DNA from: Callaeas wilsoni
Lineage: Eukaryota; Chordata; Aves; Passeriformes; Callaeidae
Direction of reading: 5' to 3'
Length of the DNA: 64,000 nt
Assembly (NCBI GenBank): GCA_013398955.1
Contig: VWPU01008527.1
Coordinates: forward strand, 62,001 to 126,000
Shown here: positions 1 through 13,530 of the stretch, piece after piece
How positions within the stretch are numbered: position 1 is the stretch's first letter
How the letters are laid out: every line of letters starts with the position of its first letter
Translations under genes and position numbers: made by a program
The notes under the pieces: generated by a model
What the model was told of the DNA's origin: nothing
Databases searched by the model: none
What the model saw: the letters and a program-made list of their open reading frames with translations, nothing else

Positions 1-2679
1 AGTTTCTAGGGGCTCCTATTTGAATTAAATAAGTAGAAACTGGATCCATATTTCCCACCATCCTAGAGCCTTCAGTGTGTGGGGTGTCTTTCATAACTGG
101 CTTGGTCTCCCCACTCCTGGGTGGGACTTTACATACTGGGGTGAACATAAAACATCACTGGGGTGACAATTACAGAGGTGGTTGTGGAAGAACATCTCTG
201 CCCAGTAAAGTCCTCCAATTCAATTGATAGAATTTGATAAACAGTTTAAGCTTATTTAAAGCAGTACTACTCTAGCTTTTTTTTCATTTGGCTTGGCTTA
301 GTATGCTTTGCTTTTATGACTCTATGTTGATTAAAATCTTTCCTGTTTTCTACAAGTTTACCCACTTATCTCACCATTGACCTCTGTGTTTAGCTGAATC
401 TCTGGGAAGTTATCTAGTAATGATTTGAAGTGCTCAGGAGAGAGGAAAATACAAGAATTTTTCCTTCATAAAGTTTTCTTTTGCTAATTGTCCTCCTCAC
501 TGGCAAAAGCATGTGCCTTGTTTCTCACCTGAGTAATGTAAAAGTCCTTGACGATCATTTAGGAAAAATAGTTCAGGGAGTTTTATGTCATGTGCTGTAA
601 CAAAGAGATAAGTTAATAGAAATCCTCAGGCTTACCAAAAAAAGGTAGGAGGCAAAACTTCAGAAATTAACTGTAAAATGCCAGTAACTAGAAAGATAAA
701 GAAAGTGAGTGTCCAGCTCAATACATCTGATAGATTTTGTTTAGTAGCAAGAACTGGCAAACTAGGAGAACCGTGAGTTGCTCTGAGTTTGTCACGAGGC
801 ATGTCCTAACATCATCTAACATTCTTTGCAGTATTAAACTTCCGTAGTTCAAACCATTTTATCAGACACACGCAAACTTGATTTGCCAGTAACAAGGGAA
901 ACTACCCTAAGGATATGTTTTTGAACATTTATTCAAGATGTACTTTGTGTGCTGTTTCAGCTTTCATTCTCAGGTATTGGCAGAAACATTATTGCTTTTG
1001 CTGTAGATGAGCAAGGCTCTTTAACCTCTCCAGATACCAGGGAAATGAATACTGTGAAAATACAGTTGCAAAAATAGTTTAGAGAGCTTGTACTCTGTGA
1101 AATGAACATTAAATAGATATTGTTTCACTACACACAGGGGACATGGAGCTCTGTTTTGAAGCCTCAGAAACAGCCCTATCTATCTGATTGTTTTAATAAC
1201 CGCAGTTGGAAGAAACTGATTTGAGAAAGCTTTTAAACAACACTGGTATTGCTCCTATTGACGAAAGTATGAAAATAGATGCCTAACATTGATTGCAATG
1301 TATATTTAATAAACACTTAATTGCAAACTCAATATGGGCTGTTCTGCATCTGAAGATCCAAAGGACTCATGCATTAATTTCCAGTTCTCAAACATTTTTA
1401 AAATGTTACTTCTTAAAAACTGAGGCCCTTATATTTTAGTGAGCTGCATCCAGTAAGTTCAGCAGGCTTCAAGGAAGCTGCCATTCTGAGGATCTCATTC
1501 TGTGTGTCTTAGTGGTCCTAAAATAAAATTTTGTTTTCTAAGATGGAATTGGGACTCTGCATTGATATTGGGACTCTTTTTTCCATTTTCTTCTGTCCTA
1601 AAGAACCAAATATGCATGCTGTGAGAAAGCCTCAGTGTACTTTATTAACAATGATTAGTTAAGCTTTTTAGCAGCCATTCAAGGGAGAACAGTGGTAGTT
1701 TTTAGCATTTTACAAAAGAGGTCGAAGGTACAAATGGTAATGTCTATGTCTCATGCAAGTCTCATGACTTTCGGGTTTGTGCCAAGTGCTCTGCCTTCTG
1801 GAAAAGCAGCATTCACGTCAGAGGTCACCATCAAACAGTCATAGTGTCTACCTGTGAGCCTCTACGTAAATCAAAATCCTATGCTCGAGAAATGTTCAGT
1901 TGTCTCTGGCATGTGTGCTATACTATTGTGTGGCTTGTTCATCACTAAAAATAATTGTAGAGCATTTTTCTAGAAGTCACAAATTTTCTTTTACAGATAG
2001 CAGTTTGCTTAATCATGTGCTGGCTTCAGTTTAAGCTATGAAAATGAATTTTGGAGTGGAAGTGCTACAACAATGTGTGTAACTTAATTATCATAGGGGA
2101 AAAAAAGGAGGCCACGGGCTGCAGCTCCTGTGGCTTCTGAGTATGTGAATGTGCATGGCTCTAAATCTTCATTCCACTTGGTGGCAAGATTGGAGATTTA
2201 TACAGGCTAGGTCCTCAAAATCATGCAGACCTGTGAAGAGCTGTAGAACCTGTTTGTTGATGTCCAAAGCTTTACTTTGTACTGTATTTGTTGCTGGTTT
2301 CATGGTGGGGAGAAAATCCATGACCGTGAGTGTACAAAGCAGCACAGCTGGGTCAGTTTTGCTCCTCGTTACAACTGCTGAATGCAAAAACCCCTAAACA
2401 GGGACATTTGTACAACTGTCTAAAACGCTGGAATATCTTCCCGCTTCCCTGAAGGAAATATAAGTGTATCAAAAGATGCATTCCAAAACCATTTTAAAAC
2501 CCAGAACTGGAAACAAAACTTTTTTAAACTCGAATGACAAGAACTTGCTCGAACTTACCAGGGGTTTCTTTGGTTGGGTTTTTTTTGTGTGTGTTTTGGT
2601 TTTTTGTGGTTTTTTTTTGCTGTTGTGAGCTATAGAAATTAGATTTCAAAATCATTATAGAAAATAAAGGAAAAAAGAC
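1..2679. other. Intergenic, no recognised feature
   Basis: AT-rich sequence without a long open frame, RNA gene or repeat that I recognise. A T/G-rich low-complexity tract lies at 2570-2626. Confidence 0.7.
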
Positions 2680-2800
2680 AAGGTTGGATGGGGTTGTGAG
2701 CAACCTGGTCTAATGGAAGGTGTCCTTGCCCATGGAAAAGGGGCTGGAAATAGATGATCTTTAAAGTCCTTTCCAACCCAAGCCGGTTTATGTTTCTAGG
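2680..2800 (+). mobile_element. CR1 LINE, 3' end
   Basis: About 120 bases matching the CR1 tail: AGGTTGGATGGGG, GAGCAACCTGGTCTAATGGA, TCCTTTCCAACCCAAGCCGGTT. The 5' truncation point adjoins an A-rich stretch, and a T/G-rich tract lies at 2570-2626. Confidence 0.9.
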
Positions 2801-5800
2801 ATATACCACAAAATAATATGAAGGCATGCACAAAGTCACCTACAATCTTGTTGTTCCTTTTTTGGAACCTGTTTCTTTCTGAAACATCTTTTGGACCAAA
2901 AGAAGATTATTATTTTTTTTAGAAAAAAATAATGGCATAAATTATTTCTATTAAGTATCAGAACCTGTGTATTCAGTAAATCACCATCCTCAATTTTAAG
3001 TGGATTTTGAAAGAAACAGCAAGACTTTGCAAGTTATCTTTTCACAGCCCAAGGGGAAAGCTCCCTCCCTTCCTTTCACACCAGCTATTCTTGACCGCTA
3101 AATTGTCTTCCTGCTTCCTCCCTCTTAGATTTCATGTTTAAAGCTGCAGAAAGTTAAGATAAACAGGAGTTGTCACACTAACATATGACTCAGTAATACT
3201 GCACAGCTTTGTTGTTTGTTTTGTTTTTATTTGGGATTTTTTGGATTTTTTTTCACTAGAACTAGGACTGCTAGTGCTGCACAGGGTAATTGTATTTTTA
3301 AAAAAAATATGAGCAGCTGTCTGTGTATGCTTTAATTAGAATGGATTTCCTCATAAGAGATCTTTATAGTCTCTCTCTCAAAGTAGATGGCTGTCATAAT
3401 TCCCAGTCTGACAAGCTACACATGATTCTCAAGTTTCACTACTTTCCTTATAGCTTACATTTATGTGGTCTTTCAAATGATCCAAAAGCTGTTATAAATG
3501 TATGTATGCTACCATAGAAGAGTGAGCAGTCTGCTGCTGGCAAAGTATAAAAGAAAAAAGAATAAACAGGAACTTTTAAAGCTTTGTGCATGACACCACC
3601 CCCCCCCACCAGAGCACTGGTAAACTGCACTGCATCTTGTTTGCCCAGAGGACAGAAGGGAGAGTAAACATTCTCAAGTTTGAAAGCTCTGATTCTGAGA
3701 TAACAGGTATTTTACCACCTAACACGTAAAATACGTATCTCCTTCCCCTTTGAATACATAAATTCCCAGTGTGGGGAAAATAAAAGCTATAGGGTTTGTA
3801 GGGTTGTGGTATTCCCCTTACCTCAGTGGTTTTGCAGATGGTGAAATTTGCCTCAATGTACGTCTGCAGATCTTTCATACTTGGTGAAGCAAATCACATT
3901 TCCTTTAGGACAGGGAGTATCTTGTCAAACATCTGAGCAGAATGAGCTATGTTGACCCACAATTATGTATACCCAGATGATAGCCAAGTGGTCCTAATGA
4001 AACACGGTTAGTCCTGAGCAGTAATAGCCAAAGTATACATGGATTTTAAGGCACCTAAGAAATGCTTCTCAATACTGAGTGCCACTAAGGCTCACTCAGA
4101 AACCAGAAACACTGTGGCGTGTGGTTCCTTAATTCCCGCTTATGGAGTACTCACAAAAAAAAACCAAAAAGGGACTTGCTTTGTTTTTTATTTTTGTTTA
4201 ATCTTTAATAAAGCTTGTCTCCCCTCCTGTTCACTCATTATTTTGGAGGGTTTTTCTTTACTATATTAAAGGGAACTAATTTTTTTAATGCCAAGTGTAT
4301 ATTTCCCCTTTACTGGCTATCACAAACAATTTTTCATTTACTCTTGAATTGTTTTTATACAAATTCTCTTGCATCCTTACATTTTTGCTTTACTGCAAAA
4401 CAGTACACTAGTGCATTCAGTGCACTCTCTCCCATTTCTTTAAGAAAGAGTTTTACTTAGGAAATGTCTTACAATTTCTCTTTTCTTCTTAATCCTGCTT
4501 TTCTTTCCGCTTGTCTTGTGCAGGTGACAGATTTGGAGCACTTGAGCGCTGCTCTTCCAAGGCTGGAGAGAAGCTGTAGCACAGTGCAGGAAAAAGGACT
4601 GCAGGTGTCTGTGTCATGTCTGTGTTCCTCTTTCCCAAATTCTGTCACCATTCCTACACCATGCAGTGGGGCTCTTGCACTGTCTCTTTTTCCATGGCAT
4701 CCCTCCTGAACATTAAATAATTGTATTCCTGTGTTCATGCTGCTTCTGCTTATGTCTCTTCCTGACAAGCATTTCCCTGTACTAACTACCGGATTTCAGG
4801 TTGAGGAAATCTATATTCAGGTGCAATCCTGAATTCAGGTATGGATAGGTATGTTGCTTGTTCATCTAGGAAGACAACCCAGTTAGCTGGAAAAAGTTCT
4901 TAAAATTAAAAGGTCATTATTTGAATTGGCTTACTAAGGGTTTTATTTGGTCTCATTTGCCCTTGAAAATCTCTGAAACAATGGTGAATTGTTTTGGACA
5001 TGTTTTTGACTTTTGTGCCTCAGGTCTAATCTGAATGTATTCAGCCCACAAAATCAAAGGAGCTACTCTGATTTCAATGGATTGCTTGTGTGCTTAACTT
5101 TGGAGCAATGATCTAGCCACAGCAATGTCCTTTTTTATTCTAATGGGCTGTGGCATTGGAAAGCTCTCTCAGTGGGGTTGCACTGAACAGACCACCTGAG
5201 AAACCCAGCTAGAGCAAAACACAGCTGCTCAGTTTGCTGAACAAGCATCCTCTAAAGGAAGACCTAACACAGTGTTCACACATCTCAGTTCTTTCAAGTT
5301 TGGTTGGAAATGAAGAAGGTGGTACTTTACAAAAGCGCCCATTGGTGTCTGGGATGCCTTTTGGATGGCCTACTGGCTGCTTACAGTGGCTACTGTTCAA
5401 AATGCTTGAACTGCTGTACCTGTTCTGGACACAGGCTTTGGACAAGGGAACTCACTGGTGAATCTGTGTCCTGTCTTGGTAATAGAAACATGATCAGGAC
5501 TTACAGGTCTGCTATAACATAACAGATGATTTTTTGTTTAACACAAGCAACGTGTTTAGCATTTGCAATGCCTTCTATATACATTACTATTGGATGTGAA
5601 CAGCCTAGAGTTTACAAGAAACATAGGAAGAGAGGAAATTCATTGGTGGAGATAACTTGATGCTTATTATCATTACTTCCATGTCTTCTAAGATTTCTTG
5701 AGTACTATTTGTTTTCAATAGTTTTAAGTATTTTACATGAAACAGTAGCTAAATTATACAAAAGAAACTCAAAAGCCAACAAAGGTGATTGCCCAATTTT

Positions 5801-8800
5801 AAAACACAAAGTGTAGGAAGGAAAACCCTTCCAGCTTTTAGAAGGTAGCTTGTCTGTACATGACTGCTAATATAGTGAGCAAACCGTGACAGCACTGAAA
5901 AAAACTTGACTCTTTGTCTAAATACAGTGAAGGTTTGCATCAGTATGTATTAGCCTGTCTAGTTCTCCAGACCAGGTGTGAATTGCTTCCTCAGTGCTTT
6001 GACCTAAATCTGTCAATATGATCAGCTTGCTGGTGGAAATGCAAACCCATTTTAGCAGTCGCCAGCAGTAACATCTGAATGGCATGATAGCATAATCTGT
6101 CCAGTCAGTATGAGATGGAGTTTCCAGCAGCAGATCTGACTGCATTAAAATGAAATTTGTTAGTTCGAATACAAAAGGGGCCTTTCTCTTTTGTTTGATT
6201 TGTATGTTTGCCCGCTGTATGTGCCTGCTTTTACGTTGCTTTCATGTATTCACAGTTCAGCACAGTAAACGCATAAAACAGTACAAACAAGTAATAAAAC
6301 AAGAAAGGCGGTTTGGTTATTTGATTTATTAATCTAAGTGGAGATAAAAACTGTCAAGTGGGGCAACTGATAGAGAACAGCCCTGTTGTACACACCACTT
6401 GCTCCTGCTGGGTCCACTGCCTTTCCCACTCCTTCAGTGCCATTACAGGTGCATTGATGTTGTTCTGTCATCTATTATTCTTTGTTTCAGAAATATAAAA
6501 CATATTTCAGCCAAAAATATAATTTCTAAAGGGATAATGTATTTAAATGAAATTTAGGCATCCCAAAGTTAGGTATCTCCTTCAAGCTACTCCATACAGG
6601 ATTTCCCCATATTCAACAAAGAAAGATAAGATTCTCTTTGGATCAATTTTTCTTTCACCAAGACCTTTATTCAGGTGGGCTTTTCCATGGAAGTGTCAGA
6701 GTCTCTCCATTAAAGCAGTGAGGACCAGCAAGGATCTAGGAATTAGATGGCACTCTGTGATGAGAGGAATCCTGTCCCCAATGAAACACCACATGCCTAT
6801 CATGCCCTAGAGCCTCTAGGATTGTTGCAAAGAATATGACCCATGCTTTCAAGATTCCTGACAGTGGGACATTAGGATTGATATTAAATGAATTAAAATA
6901 CTCTTTCATTGACAAAACTAAGGTACATTTTTTCCAAACGCTGCTTCTCTTCTCAGTGACAGCTACTGAAGGTGTGTTTACACATTTACAGTAAGTGATT
7001 CAATGTCATTTGATATGTGCCCGCGGGAAACTTCGGAAGGACTTGAATGGTGCTGGAAGATGAACTTTCTCTGTCTTTGTGCACGTACTCACATATAATG
7101 TTTATACCACTTGTGTAGGAAACATTTTGTCTGAAGCACCCTGATTGCTAAGTTACTCTAGACATTAAAGCAAATCCGATGAACAGTAACTGCTCAAGTA
7201 ACCACTGGAGTTTGTGCAGACATAAGGTACTGATAGGCAACGGGGGAGGCACCCATCACCCTAATTATGTAGCAATAAGACGTTTGTCCTCAGTTTTGTT
7301 TTTTAAATTTCATCACTTTCTTGCCTTCGCTCTGCAAATTATATTTCTTTTACTCAGATGTCAATTTGTCATCCCTAACAGCTGTTCTCATCCACTACAC
7401 AAGTATGCTTCTCTGTGGTTTCTGCTTGCAAATAGTTTACTTTTGATTCCTGGCGTTATAGGAACCACTTGTTTCCCTGGTAGTTACAGTCATTCACATT
7501 TAGTGCATTCCTAAACAGATATAAATGTTGAATAAATCACCTCATGCTGATGTGTCGTGGCTCCGCAAAGTAACAGCTACGTGCTAGAAGCAGTACTCTC
7601 TTAACAGATAACAGAGAAGAAAATCAGGTTGCCTGTCTTTTGTCTTTATTAGCAAAAAACAGAAAAGTTTTCTGAAAACTGAGTTTTCATTTTTACTAGA
7701 ATCCAGTACAAAAAAGCTGTTATCTGTTTCAGAATTTTGTTGAGGGAGAGCCACAACAATACAGAGGTGTAAATTTTGTATTGATATTATTAATATCCTA
7801 GGAAATTACACAGAATTTAATTTTCTGTTTTTTACTAGACGGAGTTTTTTCAAGGATTTTAAGATGTTACCTTGAAATTCAAGGCTTGACACTGATCAGG
7901 CTAGGTACCTCAGTTTGATACCAGAACATTCACTTTTTTTTACTATAATATATGCAAAATAAGTAGAGGTACCTCCACGAGAGATTCCTGGCTTTAACTT
8001 AACCATTTTGCTTTATGTTAGAAGTATGATTTCTGTCTTTTTTTCTTGGAGGTATTCTCATGAAAGTCAGGCATCTAACTACAGTATCTGAAACACAAAT
8101 TTGATCTCCTTATTTAGTCAATAGAGGGAAATACTTAGCAGGAAAGTAATTCAGTCTTTCTGAAATGCTTACTTCTCTCCATTGACCACAGCATCAGATG
8201 TTTACACTTCTGTCTCAGTTCATCACCAAAATACTGATAACTACAGGAGATGAATCTTGGCTCTATTATTGTACATTCAGTTTTTATGTTAAATGATGTC
8301 TTCTGACAAAGTGCTGGATCTAATGTAGACAAAGGATGTCCAGATGAGGAAATGGAAAGTGTAGCCCTTATCATATGCTTTGAAAACTCAGAGAATTCAA
8401 TGCAACCAGTAGCAAGTAGTATTTGAGAACGAGAGAGCTTGCAGAAATACTCTGCATTATCCATAATGTTGCTACAGAGGAAAGAACCATTGATTAAAAG
8501 ACTCTGAGGATCACACAGCATAATTTTTAAGAAGCGGAGAAGCAAAATCAAAACAAATTGTCTGTCCAAACATAGTTCCAAGGTGAGAAGATGGCCCTTG
8601 AGATTTGACTTAGAGTAATGAAAAATAATAGATTTTTCAGCATGGTAGGAAAGAATGAGAACTGAGTGATTTTTAGAGCAAAGACAGTGCTGTAATTTTA
8701 ACTCTTCTCTAGGAGACTGGCTATAGAAAATGGAAACTCTTGGCACTTAGGTAAAACAAGTTCAAGAAAACTTAGCCTGGAAAAGGTGTCAAGATGCAAA

Positions 8801-11800
8801 AGAAAGGTCTAATACCAGCTTTCCTGGAGATTAACACAACATGTTAATTATCCAATGGAAGAGTGATTTTTGCTCTGATTTTTTTGTATAAAACTGTGAT
8901 CTTTACTGTGTAACCCACAATTTTCCAGTCCATTTACTTTGATTTTCATGGTGTTTTTCAATGAAGGTGAAGAAGCTTTGAGCTACTTTCAGTGTATACA
9001 AACATACATGATTTCTTCATCCTTGTTTACATCTCCTTTCTGATATAACACACCACAAAGCTCATCTTAGTAAGAATGAGTTCATTACATGAAATTTCTT
9101 ATGACACATCTTGGTGTTTGTTGTTGTGGAGTTTTTATTTTGAGTGTGTTTTACCATTAATTACCCAGAAAATTAATTTCCTTCTGAAATACATATTCTT
9201 CATTGATAGACTTGAGCTTTGGAAATGGCAGTCTGCCCTGGCCCAAGACCAGGTTCTTTGGGATGAGATTTTACCTGGACAGTACCTGCACCACTCATGC
9301 TGTAAGGCCAAGGAAAACATGAAGGGTAAACAGCAGTACAGGAGCTTTTGTGAGTTGGTAATCAGTCACTACTGACACATGGAATCACTGAAGTGTAGCT
9401 GGAAACTGTAAGCTCGATATTAAAAAGGGTTTTCTCTCTCTAAGCTGAGCCACAGATAGGAAATTACATTGTTAGTTTCCTTGTTTTCAAGATGATATAC
9501 TCAATGCATTTTTAAGATAGTTTATCTGTCTCTGGATATGCACTAAGACTGGGCTGAACTTTATGTACTTAACTTCACTTTAGGATTTTTCAATAGAGTT
9601 CATTCTCCAGCTGCTGTTAAGTCACTGTCCCACCACACTCCTATCATTCACTGTGGGATTCTTCTGCTCAGCTTTGATACCCGAGCTACCTGCTATTCTT
9701 TCTTTATACTCAGTACAGAGAAGCTGGCATTTGTTCATGACATCTCAAAGTTGAAATGTGGGAACCAATTCAGTTGTCTAAACATACTTGCCTGCTCCAT
9801 AAGGTGTCTTGAGCCATCTGCATGAGACTGGTAGATAAAGTACCAGCACTTGTGGGAGGCCTGTGCTCTTCCCTGATAGAAGGCAGGAGGCACAGCATGA
9901 TGCCTTGTTTTAGTTAAGCTTTTGAATCAAGTCCTATATTCTCAAGTTTTCACCACTTAAACCATTTAGGAGTGAGATTTAGTACCAGACTGTAGATGCC
10001 TGAATGTAATGCTTGCAAATGAACTGCATGTCTAAGCTCCCATTATAATCAAAGCACATTTAATTACAACTGTCAGTGGTGTCTGGAGAGCTAGGATGTA
10101 ACTTCTGAAATTTTTCAGAAAAAGAGATTGATGATTATAATGGGTTTTGATCTGACTTGTAGAAGCCAAATTCTTCTATTAGCAACCATATGGTGGCATT
10201 TTAGTTGATAGCAGTGGAATTATTTATTAAGAGAACTTTTCCAATTGGTGTACAGTTGCCTTGTGTTAAAGTAATTGATTCAGTACCAGTTAGATAAATG
10301 AGACTATGTTAAAACTAAATAACAGTGACTTTGGGTTTATTTAGCTCATAACCCCTTTTTTCATGCTCACTTCATTCTCATTTGTTTGAATTTTACCTGG
10401 TATGTTTTAATGAGTACATGTCTATACGTTTTAGGATGTTTATATTAAGTTATGCAGTACCTGAAGCAATTTTGCAGGACAGACATATTCCATACATCAA
10501 TTTATTTTTACTGCTAGTCATATGGTATTCTGTGACATGACAATACACCTCGTACGCGCCAAATTAGTAGAAAGCTAATGCCTGAAGATGTGATAAAAAT
10601 ATTATTTAAAATCATCCGTAGATCATGTTTGTAAGAGAATTTTGCATGAGGAAAATAATTTTTCTGTCACAGAGGGCAGTTAATAACATCTGTAAGAAGT
10701 ATGACCAACACAGTAGAGTGGTTTATGTTGTATTTTTTAAATGGCTATGTTCCCATGCCCGAAAGAAAACACAACTGGATACAAAGTGACAGCTGGCCAT
10801 TCATGTAACATAATACCTCTAGCAGCTTTGGTCCAGGAATATGCTTTGTCACAGGCTAGAAGTCCTTTGGATGTTCTATAGTTCCTGGAGCATTTTAAAA
10901 ATCTGCATTAAACCTTAAGAGCATGAGTATAGCACAGGCTTTGAGGTGACAACTCAGTCCCTTCCTTGCCTTAGCAGAAGAGACAGCGACTCTTAAAGAG
11001 AAGTGACTCTTAAAGAGACGTTATCTGGATAAACAAACCATCCATCAAAAAGGAGATCTGGAAAAACAAATGCAATGGGATTGTTCCAAACCACCTCTGG
11101 GCAGGGTGGCTGACAGTCTTGAGATCACTAATCATAAGGCCCTTCCAAAGAGCTGTCAGCATCATCCCTGCTAACAGCTAGACTCGGGAACTTTAGTGTT
11201 GGTGTTAGCTTCTGGGAACTTCTTGCAGGAGGTTCCCTGTGACTTTGTTGTATGTCCTGTGAAGGGTGCAACACACTGCATGCAGAGGAGTAAACTGTGG
11301 TGCAAGGCTGGTGTGACAGCCTTAGTTAAAAGTCATGTACAAGTACCCCTGTACAGATAATAGCTTGGAATAACTGAGGCTTTCTGAGGAGCAATCCTCA
11401 AACAGCAGAGATACCTCCTCTGTTCTGCCCTAGTTGAGAGACTTCTTGCAGCTGAAAAGAAGAGAGCTGAGGAAGAAGCTCAGGCACTATACCCAAGATG
11501 GTCTACATCGGTTAGCTCCTAGTTCATTCCCTGTCTTTCTTGTGGACTGCTTCAACCAGCCATCTCCAAGCCATGCTTCCAAGAGATTAGTCCTAAGCCA
11601 GTTTGAGGTAAGCATGCTGGTGCCAGCTGAAGTGGCGTGCTCTGTTGAGCAGTTTGTGGGCAACAGGCAACCAGGTAACCTCAGGGTTAGTGGTAATGGA
11701 GAGAGATCCTTTTTGATCGGTGACACATTTTCCAAGATGAACTCCTTAAAGTTCATACACCACAGTTTATTTTCCAAGCTAAAACTTAACAACAGTAGTC

Positions 11801-13205
11801 TTTTTCTCAGGCCTTACTGGCAGCAAAAAAGGCTGCTAGAATTTTCTTTACTGAAAGAGATTTGTATATTCACCTAGAAACCCAGGAAAATAAACATATT
11901 TTGTCTGGAAAAATGCTTCTCCAGATATTTGTGATGAACCAAAAAAATTAATAGATTAAACAGTGCTAAACAGTGCAGAAAGGAGGGAAGGAGGAAGGGG
12001 AGGAAGGGAAGCAGAGAAATAGAAACAATATACATCTTCTTCCCTGAAGTACACAGCTTCTAATTTGAGTCCAAGAACTTCAGAGCCATGGATACTTGAT
12101 TATTTTGGTTGTATCTCAGTCACTGTTGAACCATCCAGGTGTCAAGGCCAAGGCTCTATTATCTCTCCCAGTTTAGGATGAAGGATTAGGAGGCCTTTTA
12201 CTGGAGTTGCAGTTACATAATATTTTTGGGTTTAGTATGAATTTTTAGATAGATATGCAACACGAAATGAACATAGAACATACCTAAGCACGCTCCTTTG
12301 TTCATTCCTCCAGATTCTTCACTTTCCCCTCTGTGCCAGCAAAAAGGCATAATCTAAGAGATCTTCCATGCATGCCGAGCATGATCTTCTTTGCTCAACA
12401 TCCTGACCAAAACATTTAATATATTAATCCTTAAGCTACGTGTATGGGACTTGCTTCCAAATACTTGCAATGAAATACTACAGAAACTGGTTATCATGCA
12501 CTGAGGTATTTTTGACTAGTCTCTGAGATGACAGGTCTCTCTTGAAATACCACAACTGTTGCTAATTGGAAATTGTAAGTAGTTTATTTAGATAGTATTA
12601 AAGACCTGGAGTTTAGCTGTCTTATCTGTTTTAACTTCTGCCTAAGCATGACTAGAAAATAAAAAAAAAAAGTGCTGAATGACTCTTAAATCCTCTACTG
12701 TAACTGGAGGCAGCAGCACTCGTCTACTGATGTCATTCTCATAAGCATGTGGAACAACAGTATCATAGTCCATCTCTGTCTGGCCACAGTGTGAGTAGGA
12801 AAAGGTGAGAAATTGGGGAAATTTGGTCAATCATTATATGATTAGAGTGCATGGCATGAGGCATTTTTGATTGGACTTTGTGCTCCTCTATCTCCTTAGT
12901 GTTCTGATCATTAATTTCCATCAAATACATATACAGTGCTTTGAGTCAGGTGATTGATCATATTGCATATAGCTGTATTTATACTACCACAAAACTCTGA
13001 CATCGACTTCTATCGTCAGTAAAAGTGTTAGAATTCTCCCTGTCTACTAAAACAAGTACTTACAGGTGACAGCCTGTATTTAGTTGTTATATCCTGTAAT
13101 TTAATTGTAGTAAACATTTTCAAAAGTTGCTTGGATTATGACCAAGGGCACACTAGCAGTAACTTGTCTATACCCAAACTTACAAAATACTGCTTCTTAG
13201 TAAAC
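2801..13205. other. Intergenic, mostly featureless
   Basis: Over 10 kb without a supported gene. The longest open frame in the window (8135-8746, minus, 203 codons from a GTG) lies here but has no recognisable similarity and no ATG at its start. A purine-rich GGAAGG tract is at 11980-12020. A motif at about 5040-5100 (TACTCTGATTTCAATGGATT) resembles old amniote interspersed repeats. Confidence 0.65.
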
Positions 13206-13530
13206 TTAGTCCAGAAAAAAAAGTACATTTATTTTCTTGGCCAATCTAAACAAATCTAAGCCTATGTTGCTCCAAGGGAACAATTTTTCCTGTGCCACCA
13301 ATAGGGGCTCTTTTGCTTGACTTGGCTTATTCTTCTGGCATATACAACACATCTTGAAAGTTTCCTCAATATCTCTGTTCAGCTGAGCCAATATAAAGCA
13401 TTTCTGGTTTTCTTAAGTTTTTCCAGTCCTTAAATGACCTGTATGGTCTTTTATAAAAGCAGGAGTGCAAAAAAGTTCCTTTTTCTGTCCAAAATTCCAT
13501 CTGAGTCTGAGATTCCCTCTTACAGGATTG
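13206..13530 (-). pseudogene. Relic of a Ty3/gypsy-type integrase
   Basis: The minus frame at 13206-13391 has NRDIEE, a CxxC pair (CCICQ) and a following KPSQAKEP and WSNIGLDLF block. This matches the zinc-binding end and the start of the catalytic core of gypsy-type integrases; the first aspartate of the core (GLDLF) is kept. Upstream, in other frames up to about 13530, are a histidine block (HTGHL) and a DGIL-like block, so at least two frameshifts and a stop separate the parts. No reverse transcriptase or LTR is seen nearby. It could come from an LTR retrotransposon or from an integrase-derived host gene copy. Non-functional. Confidence 0.6.

Noticed and set aside
11434..11877. 147-codon plus frame and an overlapping 101-codon minus frame
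   Set aside because: The plus frame begins with TTG, neither has a recognised domain, and two overlapping frames in the same AT-rich DNA fit chance.
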